A stretch of 64,000 bases of DNA from Ehretia macrophylla (GCA_037974665.1 CM075783.1:16896762-16960761), one strand, 5' to 3'. Shown: positions 21,219 to 35,030, numbered from the stretch's first letter. Numbers and translations are program-made. Notes: generated by a model from the letters alone, not told the origin.

Positions 21219-23729
21219 TGTAACGCCCCGATTCCTCACGGCACCGGGACTTCTATTAACCATACTAATCACAACCCAATTCCAACCCGGACTCAAAATT
21301 TTAGGGGAAAACAGACGGAGTCTCCCCTGTTTATAGGACTAAACTGGTACCTGCAAAAGACACCTATGATGCTAGATCCACAAACAGCAACTCTTACAAC
21401 CAATCCTCCAAGATTTTTATGGGCCACCCGCGATCACAAGGCCATTCGAGCCTTGGAACAACAATTACATATAACACACAAGCAAGCAAAGCATTTCTAA
21501 TTTTAACTATAGGTAGTTAGATACAACAATAGCCAAGTTCTACTTCCAAGTTTGTTAATCACACAAGCATGCAAAATAATAAGTTTACTATGGATTATTA
21601 CATGTCATTCCACTTTATATCCAACATACAAGATTACAAATTATTACATTCACCATTTATACTCAAGACCCCAAGGTCACAAAAAGGCAATCAACAACAA
21701 CTCCACGCAAGCTTCTCATTTTAAACAACCTTATCACACAAGAAGTCACCGAAATTGCTTAACTAGCACTTCTTCATCTTCTTCTATCAGCTGAGGATTC
21801 ACCTCAGCTTCACCTGAAACATATTAAATGAGGAATGAGCAACAATGTTGCCCAGCGAGGGAGGTGATGCAACATACCAACGTGCAATATGATATGCAAA
21901 CACAAGAAAACATATATAATTCACATAAACCAACAAGACAATAAGCCAAGCAATTAATCACTTTAAAAAGGATACGGTTCCACTTCCAAGTCTTCGATCA
22001 CGAGCCACGAACCACGAGCATCACGAACATGCTGGCAAACCCCAAACACCAACAATTGGGATACTCCGGATGTATCCCGATCCTACGACCCTTTCTCCCG
22101 AGGAAGGTCCATGCCCAGCAGGTGAACCACGCCTCTGGGGTAGTGGAGTATGCCTCAGCGAGAAAGGGAATAGGCACCATGGTAGTCGAGGGAGCACGGC
22201 AAGCCCGACGTCGCCCGTGTTTCTCGAAGCTACCATGTCCGATAAAGGTTGCGCAACCCAATACAAGTCACAAGCAATCAATATAATGCATAACACATAA
22301 GAGGGACGACAAAGTAGGCCGCCCTCACATATATGCACGATAAAAGTTCAAATAAGCACGATATTAACTTTAAGATACCAAAAGTAGCAATCAACACAAT
22401 TAATTCCAATAATCTACTCAAATAACTTAAATACATCCTAAATATTCAATGCAAGTCATTACTAACACACAACAAGTTTCAAATGCAACTAAAAAGGCTA
22501 AACACTACATTTCCCCTTTCTTTAACCGAGCTTTCTTTCTCCTCAGTATGGTTCGAGATTCCCAATCATACCCTAGTCTTTCTATATTCCTAATTAAGCT
22601 TAAAGGTACCTTTTAAAGTCACTAAAACTCATTTTTGAAGCAAAAGTTCGGGAAGGCCCCGAACGGGTTCGAACTATAGCCATACTAACCGAACCCCAAT
22701 TTCGCGAAACGAAAGCACCAAAGGTGCTTCCTTAACTCAAGGATACCCAAATCAATGCCCAAATTTGCCAGGATTGCTTAACGTATAAAACCCCCTTTTT
22801 AAAGTAAGCTAATTATGCAATTAAGTTCAAATTCGAGTGTTTCAACCTAACGTGGCTTTTCAACTAACTTCCCTAAGGTCTAGAGCACCTAATTGAGGCA
22901 TCAATTCAAGCCAATTTGCAAATTTTCTCAAAACCCTAGTTCTAGGCACTATTCATCATCTCTTTGATCAAATTCAACATTCAACCATTAACTTTGTTAT
23001 CAACCCTCAAAAGTTAGCTCTAGAGACATTAAATAACTCATAGGAAGCATTCATAACAAGTTTTATAGCTAATATCAACAAATCAATAAAATTCAATATA
23101 TGCACATAAACTTTAAAAACAAATAAATGCATCTCCCTCACAATTTTTGAAGATGATGAAGCTTGTAGAAGTCCCTAGGTTGCTCAAAACCCTCCCAAGA
23201 TCAATCTAGAAGCTCAAGATGCAAGGTTGTTGAAGCAAAATCTCCTCTTTTCCTTCTCCTTTGGTATTTTCGGCCTGCTACAGTAATTCCTGCACATTGT
23301 TCTTCTTTTTCTTTTTTTTTTGTGTGTTTTAATGAGCTTATGTGATTTATATAAGATTAAGTTGAGGTAGGGTCAAATTTGGGTATTTAAAAGGTCACTA
23401 GAATGCGCGTTATTAACTTAAAAACGAGCCTAAGATGAAAAGTAATGTTAGTTATTTAAATCTCTAAGTTTGTTACGTAACACTATTCACTTAACTACTA
23501 AAAACATTTTCTAAACGAGCTCTCCTATCGCCTCTAGCTCAATTGCACATTTTTCCCACTCCTCTAACAATTAATGTGATTTAATAAAAATGCTAATTCA
23601 CTAATATAATATAGTTTGAAAATGGGATGAATAGTAGCTAAAGAAGCCAATTAATAAGGCACAGAAAGAAATGCGCAAACAATAGATGCAACAGTAAATA
23701 AATGTACGGCTAAAATCTCGGGCGTCACA
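21219..23729 (-). mobile_element. Y: solo LTR of family X, antisense inside X'
   Basis: 2511 bp. On the minus strand it starts TGTGACGCCCGAGATTTTAG and ends ATCGGGGCGTTACA, the same ends as the X LTRs. Target duplication CTGGG lies at 21214-21218 and 23730-23734. No primer site or internal region. It keeps the family's GC-rich island (about 22010-22330). Confidence 0.9.
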
Positions 23730-24994
23730 CTGGGAACATGCATTTGAAAAATGATTTGTACATCGCTTGAATAGTATTACGTAAGTGTAACGTAGTTATT
23801 TAGTAGTCTTTTAAATTGAGTTGATAACTTGGTTGGACAAAGTTTTTGCTAGCATTTTGACTTACAGTACAATACCTACTTATACTATAAACATCATGCA
23901 TCACATATACAAGCAAATTAGCTAAAAAACAATTGAAAAAATTCTCATTTTGTCCCCCCCATACCCGACGGCAACAAGAAGGAAAAGGAGGAGAAAAATC
24001 AATCCTTGCATCTTGGCCTCCTAGATTGACTTTGGAAGATTTTTGGAGCACCTAGGAGTATCACCACCTTGCCTACACCTATAATTTGTGAGGGAATTGC
24101 ATATATTGTTGTTTAAAGTTTATGCTCACATTATAACTTTTCTTGAATTGATGTTGTTAGCTTCTATAATGTTCATATATTGCTGTATATTGCTTATTTA
24201 TGCTATCAAGACTTAGAATGTAGAACTTGTTGGCTTGTTCCATGGTTGAAGCTTGAGATTGCATGAAAGGGAAGATGAATAGTGACAAAAATTAGGGTTT
24301 TGATATATCTTGCTATTTAGAGTGAATTGATGTTTCCTTTAGGTTCCCTAGACGTTATTAGAACTAATTGAAAGCTCATGTGAGGTGAATTGCTCGAATT
24401 TGTGTTAAAATGCTAAATTGGCAAACTTTAAAAAGGGGGTTTTTCACGAAATGAAATCCGGGCACGTTTGGACCTTAGATTAGGTATTCTTAGGGCATGG
24501 AATCACTTTTGGTGCTTTCGTTGCATAAAATTGGGGTCCGGATAGGGTAGGTATAGTTAAAACCCACTCGGGGCCTTCCCGAGCTTTTGTCTCCAAAGTA
24601 GGGTTAGGGCCTAGGTAGGTGTCTTTTGGCCTTCCTAGGAATGTAGAATGTTTAGCTTGTGAATTTGGTATCTTGAATCTTGCGTGGAATAAGAAATTGC
24701 ATGGTTAACAAAGGGGAAAATGTGAAAATAGATGCTTTGGTGTTTGTAAGAACTTGTAGATGCTTGTTGGGTGTTTATATTCATGGAAAAGATATGTTTA
24801 AGCTATTTATAGAGTTTTGTGGGAAATCATGATATTTGTCTCTTTTGTGACTATATAGTTGTTTCGTGTATATTTGGCTTATATTATGAATAATTGTAAG
24901 GGCGGCCTACTTTGTCGTCCATCTTATGTGTTATTTGGTGATCTTGGTTCTTGCGGACTTGTTTCGGGGTTCCGCAACCTTTTCGGATATGGTA

Positions 24995-27487
24995 TGTCAC
25001 GCCCCAACATGACCCCTCCTATGATCAGTCAGGACGCAACGGAATTTCGGCAGTATAACGACAGTAAATAGGACACCGAGGTTCCAAACCAACCTCATTA
25101 AACATCATACATCCAGCAACTCCTTAATTCAAACAACAACATACAACACAATCATATTATACAATAAACCATCCTCGTTATACGCCTCCGTTCCAACATA
25201 ACATACAATACCTCAACCTTATCATACATTTCAAAAATAAGTTGAGACACATTTACAACTTAACCATAAACAAAAGAAAACCGCTAAGTTAACATCATTT
25301 GGATCATCATCTTTTCAATATCTATTACATTAAGAACCACAAAGCATATAAAAGTCTATTAAGCTAATATACATGACATTAAACAACATATAATCATGGA
25401 TAAGACTCGGGAACATATGACTCGTCCACGTAAAGCACATTTTCCACATTCTCCTCTTCAGGAGGCACATACCCGTAATCCGGCTCTGCAACACCTGTAA
25501 GCATGCATTAATAGAGAGTGAGCTTATATACATAAGCCCAGTGAGGATCCGATAGATCTCAACAGTATTCACTACGCTCCTTGGATTTGGTCCTTTGAGC
25601 AAGTAAACACACAACAACATAAATAAAGCTATCATCACATAACAACATAAATAATGCTATCATCACATAACAACATAAATAATGCTATCATCACATAACT
25701 ATATAACCAATCAATAAGGATACTCTATTTGGTGTAGCTCCAAACGCCATCACGATCTCAACCGTTCTTCTTATAACTCTCCATTACTCACGCACCCGAG
25801 GTACCTCACTATCCCCTTCCCTCCATGACATCTCCGTCATGCGAGCTGGGGGTAGCCTATGGCAGTCATGCCGGTTTCAACCCGACAGCCCGACGCTGCC
25901 CGAGAGGTGGCACACACATACCAAGGCTCCATATTCATCAATCATCATGCAAGCATAAATCGATCAATCAATTGGGAGATCAGCAACAAGAGTGCCCGAT
26001 TCCCGCATTCAATAATAATCAATCAATAACATCAATATAACATCAATATAACATCAATATTAAATTAAACATCAAACAACGTAGTTAGATGACAAAGTAG
26101 GCCATCTAACCGGACATGCATAATATTCATAATTAAACTCTAAATTACTCAACAACAACTCACCATTCATCACTCGAACACTACCCAACCATCTAAGGCA
26201 TCGTTCAAGAAATTAAAGAATAACAACCTAAACTTCTAAAATTCATAACTTACAATCTACTAATCCAAACATTGCCAAATCAGTTCCTATCACTCACCCA
26301 TTCAACCTACTACATTAGCCCTCTCGGAAATCCACCATAACACCTCCAAAACATGCCCGATAACCCTAAAACCCTATGACGTCATGGCTGGATTTTCTGG
26401 ATTTTCACACGAACAATGTAATCGAAAATTCGGCATTACAACAGCGCTAACACGTAATTATCAAGTATTTAGAAATTGACGGCAATCGATTTCGAGCAAC
26501 GCAACTCAATTAAATCAACTTTGAACATTTTAATCAAAATTAAATACCCGGAAAATAAAAATTATGCTATATCCGACAGAAACTCGTAGTATTAGTATAT
26601 AATGATCCCTAGCATGCAAGGAGCAATAATCTAACATCAGATTTCAATTCTAACGGTTCAATCTTCATTTATACGCAAAAACACAAAAATGACATTTTGA
26701 GATCTAGAATTTTTCTCTCACCTTTGATGTGTTTTGATGCAAGAAATGTGTAGAATGGATGCCAAACAATCAATTTCAAGCTTTGAATCACTCAATTCGG
26801 CTTTGAAACGCAAAATCTGTGAGAAAAATGCTTTGAAAATGCCTTATCTTTCTCCTCCAAGGAGCCACGGTTTTGTGTGTGTTTGTGGAGTGTGTTTTGT
26901 GTTGTGTGAGTGTGTGTTGATGACATTATATAATAAAAAGCTTGGTCAATTAAAAAAATGCAAAGTCAAAGTTAGTTTTAATAGGTATTTTTGTGTTTTT
27001 AATGACTTTAATTGCATTTTAGTGCTCACCAAGTTAAAAATAATTATGCAACCCCCAAAATATCACAAGTGGATTATTTTTAGGTGACAAGAAGTTTTAC
27101 ATTCAAAGAATTCCACCCGAGTCGGCTTAAAACTCGATTTTCGCAAAAGTCGGTGTAAAAACCCTAATAAATTCTTAAGCCGATTTTAAAACCGTTTTCA
27201 TCAAACACAGGTCTATTAAAGTCCGTGGACTAGGTCTAGAAGGGTTAAAAAGACCAGTTTCAAAATTATAGCGGACGTGTTTCGAAAACACTATTCACTG
27301 AAAATCGACGATAAAATTTTTGACTCCGTTTTTGATGAAAATTTCATGAATGCACATTTAGCACGTATTAGGAGTATTGAAATCAAAATTATAACTTTCT
27401 AGGTCCTATAGCACATAAACAGGTCATATGCACGCAAAACGAGACAAAGCACGTAAAACGAGATAAGCAGAAAAGTGGGGTTTCACA
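24995..27487 (-). repeat. Z1 3' LTR
   Basis: 2493 bp, on the minus strand TGTGAAACCCCACTTTTC...GGGGCGTGACA. Holds the stem-loop with the GCCTACTTTGT loop at 26084-26110 and a GC-rich island at about 25790-25925. Confidence 0.95.
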
Positions 27488-30271
27488 TTCTCCCCTCCTT
27501 AAAACAATTGCGTCCGCGCAATTCTCGAACTGATAGACAATTAAATCCTCAATCGTTACGCATAACAATACTTCTCTTAGTTCCCATTTATCTCTTAGGA
27601 TAATACCTAACCAAAGACCTCAAAAGAACAAACTCTGTTGACTGCAAGTTGATGATCATAATTCCAAGACAATCTCCAATTCATAATTCTCTCCTACCTA
27701 ATATCATATTGCATATGAAAGAAATTGCAACTCCAAGTCTTAGCGTGACACCACTAATTATCAATCATCTCATACTACACAAAAGAGCTCTATGAATACC
27801 CCGAGGGTTTAAAAATTCATTCACGATAACATGAATGATTATTGATCAAGGAAATATCTCAAAAGTGACATTTGTCAGAATATGGCTCTTATGAAATTTA
27901 CAAGGAAATACGAATATGAAAAATCATATTCGAGCCAACAATCAAGTGAACAGGAGGTCAAACAGGTTAGAGAATCAAGAGGTTAAAAGTTTAATAAGGA
28001 AGCATGATAACTAAGATAAGAAATGTCTCAGCACCTTTTAGTTAAATAAGTACGAACAAAGGATAATGGCGAGTCAAAACAGTACTGAGTATGTTGAACA
28101 AAAATTCCTGAACAAGTAGATATTTCAATTCTCGATGATTGTTCAAGGAACCCACAAGTAAGTTGTGCTTGAGGTGAAATAAAATTAAGAGATAAGAGAT
28201 GATTAATTCAATAGAAAATATGAGTGTCAAGATAATGAGTATCTTAGCACGCAATAACCAAAGAAGTATTAATAAGAAGGACAATGTCGAGTATATTGAA
28301 TGAGCAATTACAAGCAAAGTAATGACTCAAGATTTAATAATGAAACAATAGGATTAACAAGGATCAACAAGAATGACAATGATGTACTTAGGTAGGGAGT
28401 ACATCAAACAAGTGAAATCGAATAAGTAAAATGGTATACCAAAGGTGAAATTACTTCCAAATAAATAGTAATAGAATGAAATGAAATATTGAAACGAATG
28501 GCTAAAGATATAGAATGAAATATAGAAGTCTCAAACCTTAACTCCAATAAGCGACATTGCTATAAGAAGCAAATATGAATGTTAAGAATGGAAACAATGT
28601 CAAATGAGTATAGGATCCATTAATCCAATAAGCAAAACTTTCAAGAAACAATTGATAGGCTAGAAAAGTGTAACTCTCTCTCAAATAAGTGAGAATAGAG
28701 TAAAAGATAATAATAAGACCGATAGAATTATGGAGTACAAGAAGGGTGTCCCATCTACACACTTAAACACCAACAAGTCAAATCCTACAATCTATCTTCC
28801 TCCAAAACAAGACACTAAGGAGATCTAAAGAACCTAATGAGTCATAACAATCACCCGACAAGATAAATCACTCCAAAATTTTTCATTCCGTACCAGACCA
28901 ATCACTAAACAAGATAAATCACCGATTACCCAACAAGATTCACTAATGAATACTCCAAAATCTGATAACACAATACATATTCATATTAACCCATTATAAC
29001 ATAAGAGAATCCCCAATCAAAAATTTAGAAAGTCATACCACCTAGAACTCAAAAGCTTGATGTAGGCAAGTAAATGTTCAGTCACCAAAATGCATTCTTA
29101 TTTCCTCAAATAATTCTATCTCCGAACAATTACATCTTCGAATAGAGTAACTTTAGTCAGGAATCACTCCAATTGTCTCCAAGGCTTAAAGATCAAAACT
29201 CCAAAATATCCATTAATAATATAGCAATCCCAAATAGTAGAAATATTCACATGTTATACCACACTTCATTCCATTCACAAATATACATCACTAATTCCTC
29301 AAATAAATTCATTCTAAAATAACCTCAAGAAAGTATAATCTGAGTTGAGACTCCAAAAGTGTCTAATCACAACCTCACAGAAACCTCAACTTATGATTCA
29401 TCTCCAAGTAATAATAAGTTAAACATGGCAACAAAAGTGATTATAATCATCAAGATACGTTGCTATTTCCCCGAACAATTTCATTCTCGCTAAAGGAACA
29501 TCAAGATCAATCCACTAAGCCGAAACTAAAATCCATAAACATAACAATTAAAATCTAACTGATAAACTTCTAGAATAATAATAATTCAAAATCATGGCCT
29601 ATCTCTATTTCTGAAAACTCTTACAACCACCCTAGACATTAAAAGGTCACTCACGAGTTAAAACATGTATGCAACTATATCATATGAAAGACAAGTACAA
29701 CGTAATGCGCAATTATCATACAATGCAACATTATCACATAACACACAATTCAACATATAAGAAGCCAACATCACATAAACAGGTTATATCACAGAAGTAA
29801 GTTATAAACAATTAAAGTCACATAAGCAACAAACTTCACATAAGACAAGTTGATCACGTAACTCACATTGGTCACTTAAAGTATATTGACCACCTAAAGC
29901 ACGTTGTTTCACATAAGCTAGTTATAAACAATTAAAACCACATAAACAACTAACTTCACACAAGGCACAAAATCACATAAAACACAATTGTCACATAATA
30001 CACATTAATCACATAATGCACATTAATTACAACACATTGAGTACGTATAGCACGTTATCACATAAAACATATTGACCACATTAGTTCACTTAACACACAA
30101 GGCATACTGGTCACATAGAAAGTTAGACACATAAGTAAATTAATCACATAAACATATTAACATATGTTTCACTTTTCTTTCACTTAATACATACTTGCAT
30201 GCTTAGACCACTACCCACATTCCGAGGATACCCCGGCTGACAGCTAACATGCGCTCTGATACCACTTAAAC
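27488..30271 (-). other. Z1 internal region, no protein genes recognised
   Basis: Primer-site side (29690-30180) is a degenerate run of TCACATAA/CACATTAATCACATAA-like motifs. The rest is AT-rich without retroviral-type domains. The end next to the 3' LTR carries GCGCGGACGCAATTGTTTTAAGG (minus strand), a block also seen in Z2 and, slightly changed, in X. Z2 has a colinear copy of nearly equal length (about 2.78 kb). Confidence 0.85.
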
Positions 30272-32764
30272 TGTCACGCCCCAACACGACCCCTCCTATG
30301 ATCAGTCAGGACGCAACGGAATTTCGGCAGTATAACGACAGTAAATAGGACACCGAGGTTCCAAACCAACCTCATTAAACATCATACATCCAGCAACTCC
30401 TTAATTCAAACAACAACATACAACACAATCATATTATACAATAAACCATCCTCGTTATACGCCTCCGTTCCAACATAACATACAATACCTCAACCTTATC
30501 ATACATTTCAAAAATAAGTTGAGACACATTTACAACTTAACCATAAACAAAAGAAAACCGCTAAGTTAACATCATTTGGATCATCATCTTTTCAATATCT
30601 ATTACATTAAGAACCACAAAGCATATAAAAGTCTATTAAGCTAATATACATGACATTAAACAACATATAATCATGGATAAGACTCGGGAACATATGACTC
30701 GTCCACGTAAAGCACATTTTCCACATTCTCCTCTTCAGGAGGCACATACCCGTAATCCGGCTCTGCAACACCTGTAAGCATGCATTAATAGAGAGTGAGC
30801 TTATATACATAAGCCCAGTGAGGATCCGATAGATCTCGACAGTATTCACTACGCTCCTTGGATTTGGTCCTTTGAGCAAGTAAACACACAACAACATAAA
30901 TAAAGCTATCATCACATAACAACATAAATAATGCTATCATCACATAACAACATAAATAATGCTATCATCACATAACTATATAACCAATCAATAAGGATAC
31001 TCTATTTGGTGTAGCTCCAAACGCCATCACGATCTCAACCGTTCTTCTTATAACTCCCCATTACTCACGCACCCGAGGTACCTCACTATCCCCTTCCCTC
31101 CATGACATCTCCGTCATGCGAGCTGGGGGTAGCCTATGGCAGTCATGCCGGTTTCAACCCGACAGCCCGACGCTGCCCGAGAGGTGGCACACACATACCA
31201 AGGCTCCATATTCATCAATCATCATGCAAGCATAAATCGATCAATCAATTGGGAGATCAGCAACAAGAGTGCCCGATTCCCGCATTCAATAATAATCAAT
31301 CAATAACATCAATATAACATCAATATAACATCAATATTAAATTAAACATCAAACAACGTAGTTAGATGACAAAGTAGGCCATCTAACCGGACATGCATAA
31401 TATTCATAATTAAACTCTAAATTACTCAACAACAACTCACCATTCATCACTCGAACACTACCCAACCATCTAAGGCATCGTTCAAGAAATTAAAGAATAA
31501 CAACCTAAACTTCTAAAATTCATAACTTACAATCTACTAATCCAAACATTGCCAAATCAGTTCCTATCACTCACCCATTCAACCTACTACATTAGCCCTC
31601 TCGGAAATCCACCATAACACCTCCAAAACATGCCCGATAACCCTAAAACCCTATGACGTCATGGCTGGATTTTCCGGATTTTCACACGAACAATGTAATC
31701 GAAAATTCGGCATTACAACAGCGCTAACACGTAATTATCAAGTATTTAGAAATCGACGGCAATCGATTTCGAGCAACGCAACTCAATTAAATCAACTTTG
31801 AACATTTTAATCAAAATTAAATACCCGGAAAATAAAAATTATGCTATATCCGACAGAAACTCGTAGTATTAGTATATAATGATCCCTAGCATGCAAGGAG
31901 CAATAATCTAACATCAGATTTCAATTCTAACGGTTCAATCTTCATTTATACGCAAAAACACAAAAATGACATTTTGAGATCTAGAATTTTTCTCTCACCT
32001 TTGATGTGTTTTGATGCAAGAAATGTGTAGAATGGATGCCAAACAATCAATTTCAAGCTTTGAATCACTCAATTCGGCTTTGAAACGCAAAATCTGTGAG
32101 AAAAATGCTTTGAAAATGCCTTATCTTTCTCCTCCAAGGAGCCACGGTTTTGTGTGTGTTTGTGGAGTATGTTTTGTGTTGTGTGAGTGTGTGTTGATGA
32201 CATTATATAATAAAAAGCTTGGTCAATTAAAAAAATGCAAAGTCAAAGTTAGTTTTAATAGGTATTTTTGTGTTTTTAATGACTTTAATTGCATTTAATT
32301 GCTCACCAAGTTAAAAATAATTATGCAACCCCCAAAATATCACAAGTGGATTATTTTTAGGTGACAAGAAGTTTTACATTCAAAGAATTCCACCCGAGTC
32401 GGCTTAAAACTCGATTTTCGCAAAAGTCGGTGTAAAAACCCTAATAAATTCTTAAGCCGATTTTAAAACCGTTTTCATCAAACACAGGTCTATTAAAGTC
32501 CGTGGACTAGGTCTAGAAGGGTTAAAAAGACCAGTTTCAAAATTATAGCGGACGTGTTTCGAAAACACTATTCACTGAAAATCGACGATAAAATTTCTGA
32601 CTCCGTTTTTGATGAAAATTTCATGAATGCACATTTAGCACGTATTAGGAGTATTGAAATCAAAATTATAACTTTCTAGGTCCTATAGCACATAAACAGG
32701 TCATATGCACGCAAAACGAGACAAAGCACGTAAAACGAGATAAGCAGAAAAGTGGGGTTTCACA
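30272..32764 (-). repeat. Z1 5' LTR
   Basis: 2493 bp, same length as its partner. Stem-loop at 31361-31387. Confidence 0.95.
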
Positions 32765-33125
32765 TGGTAGCTTCGAGAAACACGGGTGGCATCGGGCTTG
32801 CCATGCTCTCTCGACTACCATAGTGCCAATTCCCTTCCTCTCGTTGAGTATACTCCACTACCCCAGAGACGTGGTTCACCTCATTGGGGCATATGGACCT
32901 ACCTTAGAAGAAAGGGTCGTAGGATCGGGGTACATTCGGAATACCCCATTTTGAAAGGACATGGGTTTAGCCGGTATTTGCTTGAAAATCTTGGCTCATG
33001 GCACTTGATTGAAGACAAGTGGAACTGTATTCTTTTTATATGTGGTTAAATACTTATCTTTCTAGTTTTGTTACTTTGAGTTGTATATGTGTTATCTTTG
33101 TTGCATATCATGTTGCACGCCCTGG

Positions 33126-33333
33126 TGTGGCGCTCCCACATCGAAAAATTAGGAAGTGGTACAGCTGAATATAAGGGGGCGACTCCTTGTATTAGCCAAG
33201 GCGCCTTTTGAGGAGAGATCCTCGAGAGGACAAAACCGTGAGAGTATTGGTTCCCTTCGGGGCTTGCTCAAAGCGGACAATACCTTGGTAGTGACGGACT
33301 CGTGCCCGTGATAAACCGTGGCGGGTCGTTACA
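33126..33333 (+). mobile_element. TRIM-like solo LTR inside X'
   Basis: 208 bp with TG...CA ends (TGTGGCGCTCCCACATCG to GGGTCGTTACA) and target duplication CCTGG at 33121-33125 and 33334-33338. The X LTRs are uninterrupted at the same place (GCACGTTGGCATGTTGCATC), giving an empty site. Sequence style (TCCCACATCG, AAGGCGCCTTTTGAGGAGAG) resembles plant terminal-repeat-in-miniature elements. No interior, so solo. Confidence 0.8.
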
Positions 33334-33955
33334 CCTGGTATGTTGCATCACCTCCCTCGCTAGGCAACATTGTTGCTCACTCCTTATTTAACATGTTTGA
33401 GGAGAAGCTGAGGTGAACCCTCATCTAGTAGCAGTAGAGGAAGAAGATGAAGTGTAAGTAGAACAACTTTCGTGACTTTCTTGTGTGTTAAGGTTGGCTG
33501 ATATATGTGGCTTGTATGGCAGATGTTGGTTGTTGTTCATTTTGAGACCTTATGGTCTTGTATGTATTTGGTGGTTGTAACTAATGTGTAATCTTGTATG
33601 TTGGATAGCAAAGTAGATGGCATGTAATAAATGATAATAGACTTACTGCTTGCATGCTTGTGTGAACTTAGTTTATAAGTATAGCTTACTACTTATAACT
33701 TGGAGTTTGGAGAAATACCTTGCATGCTTGTATGATATATACATTTTGTTGTTCCAAGGCTCGGATGGCCTTGAGGAGCTGGTTGGCTTTGTGAATCTTG
33801 AAGCTAGGTTGTATGAATGTTTGATTGTGGTTCAGGAATTGTATGTGACTATTTGCAGGTACCAGTTTAGTCCATGGTATAAAGAAGACTTTATCCGTGT
33901 GACGAGTTCGGACTTGACTTATAATGTGGGGTTGAGTTCGGAACGTTACATTTCT

Positions 33956-35030
33956 TATATTAATTAAGATCACTTGGTGGACATGTAATGTTAGTTAACT
34001 GATTTTTCCCGCAAATCAAAGGTATAAAAATTGTGAGTAATTTTCTTATGTTTGTGATCCAAAAGATATAGGTCTGACCTGCCAAAAACACTTCTGAAAA
34101 ATCAACATAAATTCAAAATGCGCTTATAGACTATCAAAATAGGGTCAAATACACCCAACTTTTTTTTTCAATATGTGGATGTTAAAATAGGTAATTTTTT
34201 CATCACAAAATGAGGAAGAAAAAAAAAGATGAAACACCTTAACTAACTAATTTTGTAAGAGAAAAAGATTAAGAAAGCTAGGTGTGTAATTTTGTGATGA
34301 AAAACAAGAAAATAAGATAAGGTGATGACAAATCCATGATGAAATATGAAAATTTACCGAGGCAGTGACATCCTCTCTTTTTCTAAGTTATTTCTCTTAT
34401 TTTTCTTCTTTAATTTTAAAAGTTCAAAACACTCAAACCATACCTATTATCTACTATCCAGAGATTCTTTAGGCCTAAAATTAACCCAATGAATAAATAA
34501 AAATGAAATGTTATATATCTTTATTTTTCTATCTTTTATTTATTACTCTCATGTATAATATATGCTAGATTGGCACATCAAAAAGAGTAAAAGAGAAATA
34601 GAAAAATATTATTTTAGTATGGCCAAAAGAATTAGGCTCCTGTTATGATGATTGTTATTGTGGAAAAATATAAGAGGTAATTAGTATAACCAACATTAGA
34701 GAAACAAGACTGGTATATCAATAATTAAAGATATCAACTCGGTTATGGGCAGACCATGCTGAGGCATAAAGGATGGTTGTCTTGCTACTTGGAATCACTT
34801 TGTCAACACGAAAAGTAATTAAGGATTCTCACCAACAGTTGACGAAAAAGTAACAATATGGCATCATTTGGTGCAAAAGGAAAGTTATTCTCACCGATTT
34901 GTATTTGGCTTTCATCTATTTATTTATTAGGGTCATTAATTACTCTCAGTATCTATCCTGCATTCCCAGTAATATTTGAGTCGTGGGAGATCTAGAAAAA
35001 GAGTGAAAAAGAAAGAGAGAAATTACAGTG
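33956..35030 (+). other. DC1 copy D downstream flank and copy E upstream flank
   Basis: No gene of its own. 33956-34700 is the continuation of the copy D unit, matching 18480-20100. 34700-35030 is the copy E 5' flank (GGATGGTT.TCTTG, ACTTGGAATCACTTTGTCAAC, AAGTTATTCTCAC, TTTGGCTTTCATCTATT, then GAAAGAGAGAAATTACAGTG before the ATG). 34160-34330 contains A/T-rich sequence of unknown origin absent from copy B. Confidence 0.55.

Larger units (their letters stand above)
24995..32764 (-). mobile_element. Z1: non-autonomous large LTR retrotransposon, very young
   Basis: 7770 bp, minus strand, with two 2493-bp LTRs and a 2784-bp interior. Target duplication TGGTA lies at 24990-24994 and 32765-32769. 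The primer site TGGTATCAGAGC (minus strand, 30264-30253) is complementary to tRNA-Met and lies 7 bases from the LTR. The purine tract AAGGAGGGGAGAA precedes the 3' LTR (27488-27500). I find no gag, protease, RT, RNase H or integrase, so it is LARD-like; the sequence style suggests a gypsy/Tekay-type parent (inference). LTRs differ at about 9 sites by eye (0.4%), i.e. roughly 0.14-0.26 million years at 1.3e-8 to 7e-9 substitutions per site per year. Structurally whole. Confidence 0.9.
21004..33950 (+). mobile_element. X': diverged solo LTR of family X, with three later insertions
   Basis: Starts TGTGACGCTTGGGAATTT and ends GGAACGTTACA. The 5-bp target duplication TTTCT lies at 20999-21003 and 33951-33955. 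Own sequence: 21004-21218, 23735-24994 and 32770-33950 (about 2.65 kb, including a TRIM insert). It aligns with the X LTRs along its length (CTATTCATAA, CGTAAGTGTAACGTAG-like region, GGGCGGCCTACTTTGTCGTCC at 24901, TGGTAGC.TCGAGAAACACGGG at 32765, CACCTCCCTCGCT). No internal region is present, so it is a solo LTR from unequal recombination. It is the oldest member of the family here. Confidence 0.85.

Noticed and set aside
22021-22338. Overlapping open frames of 76-105 codons on both strands, repeated around 57303-57657 and 60375-60729
   Set aside because: They fall in the GC-rich island of X-family LTRs, occur in several frames at once, and differ in frame between copies; they reflect base composition, not a gene.
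25330-25638. 102-codon open frame duplicated at 30607-30915
   Set aside because: Part of the two Z1 LTRs; the Z2 counterpart at 53606-53881 is poorly preserved as protein; no domain recognised.
26734-27087. 117-codon open frame, repeated as 95 codons at 32011-32298
   Set aside because: Lies antisense within Z1 LTRs and changes length between near-identical copies.
29690-30180. Regular short repeats resembling an array
   Set aside because: No constant repeat with unique spacers; a degenerate 8-mer tract in an element leader, so not CRISPR-like.
33650-33967. 105-codon plus-strand and 94-codon minus-strand open frames
   Set aside because: Inside the X' solo LTR, with no preserved equivalent in the X LTRs.
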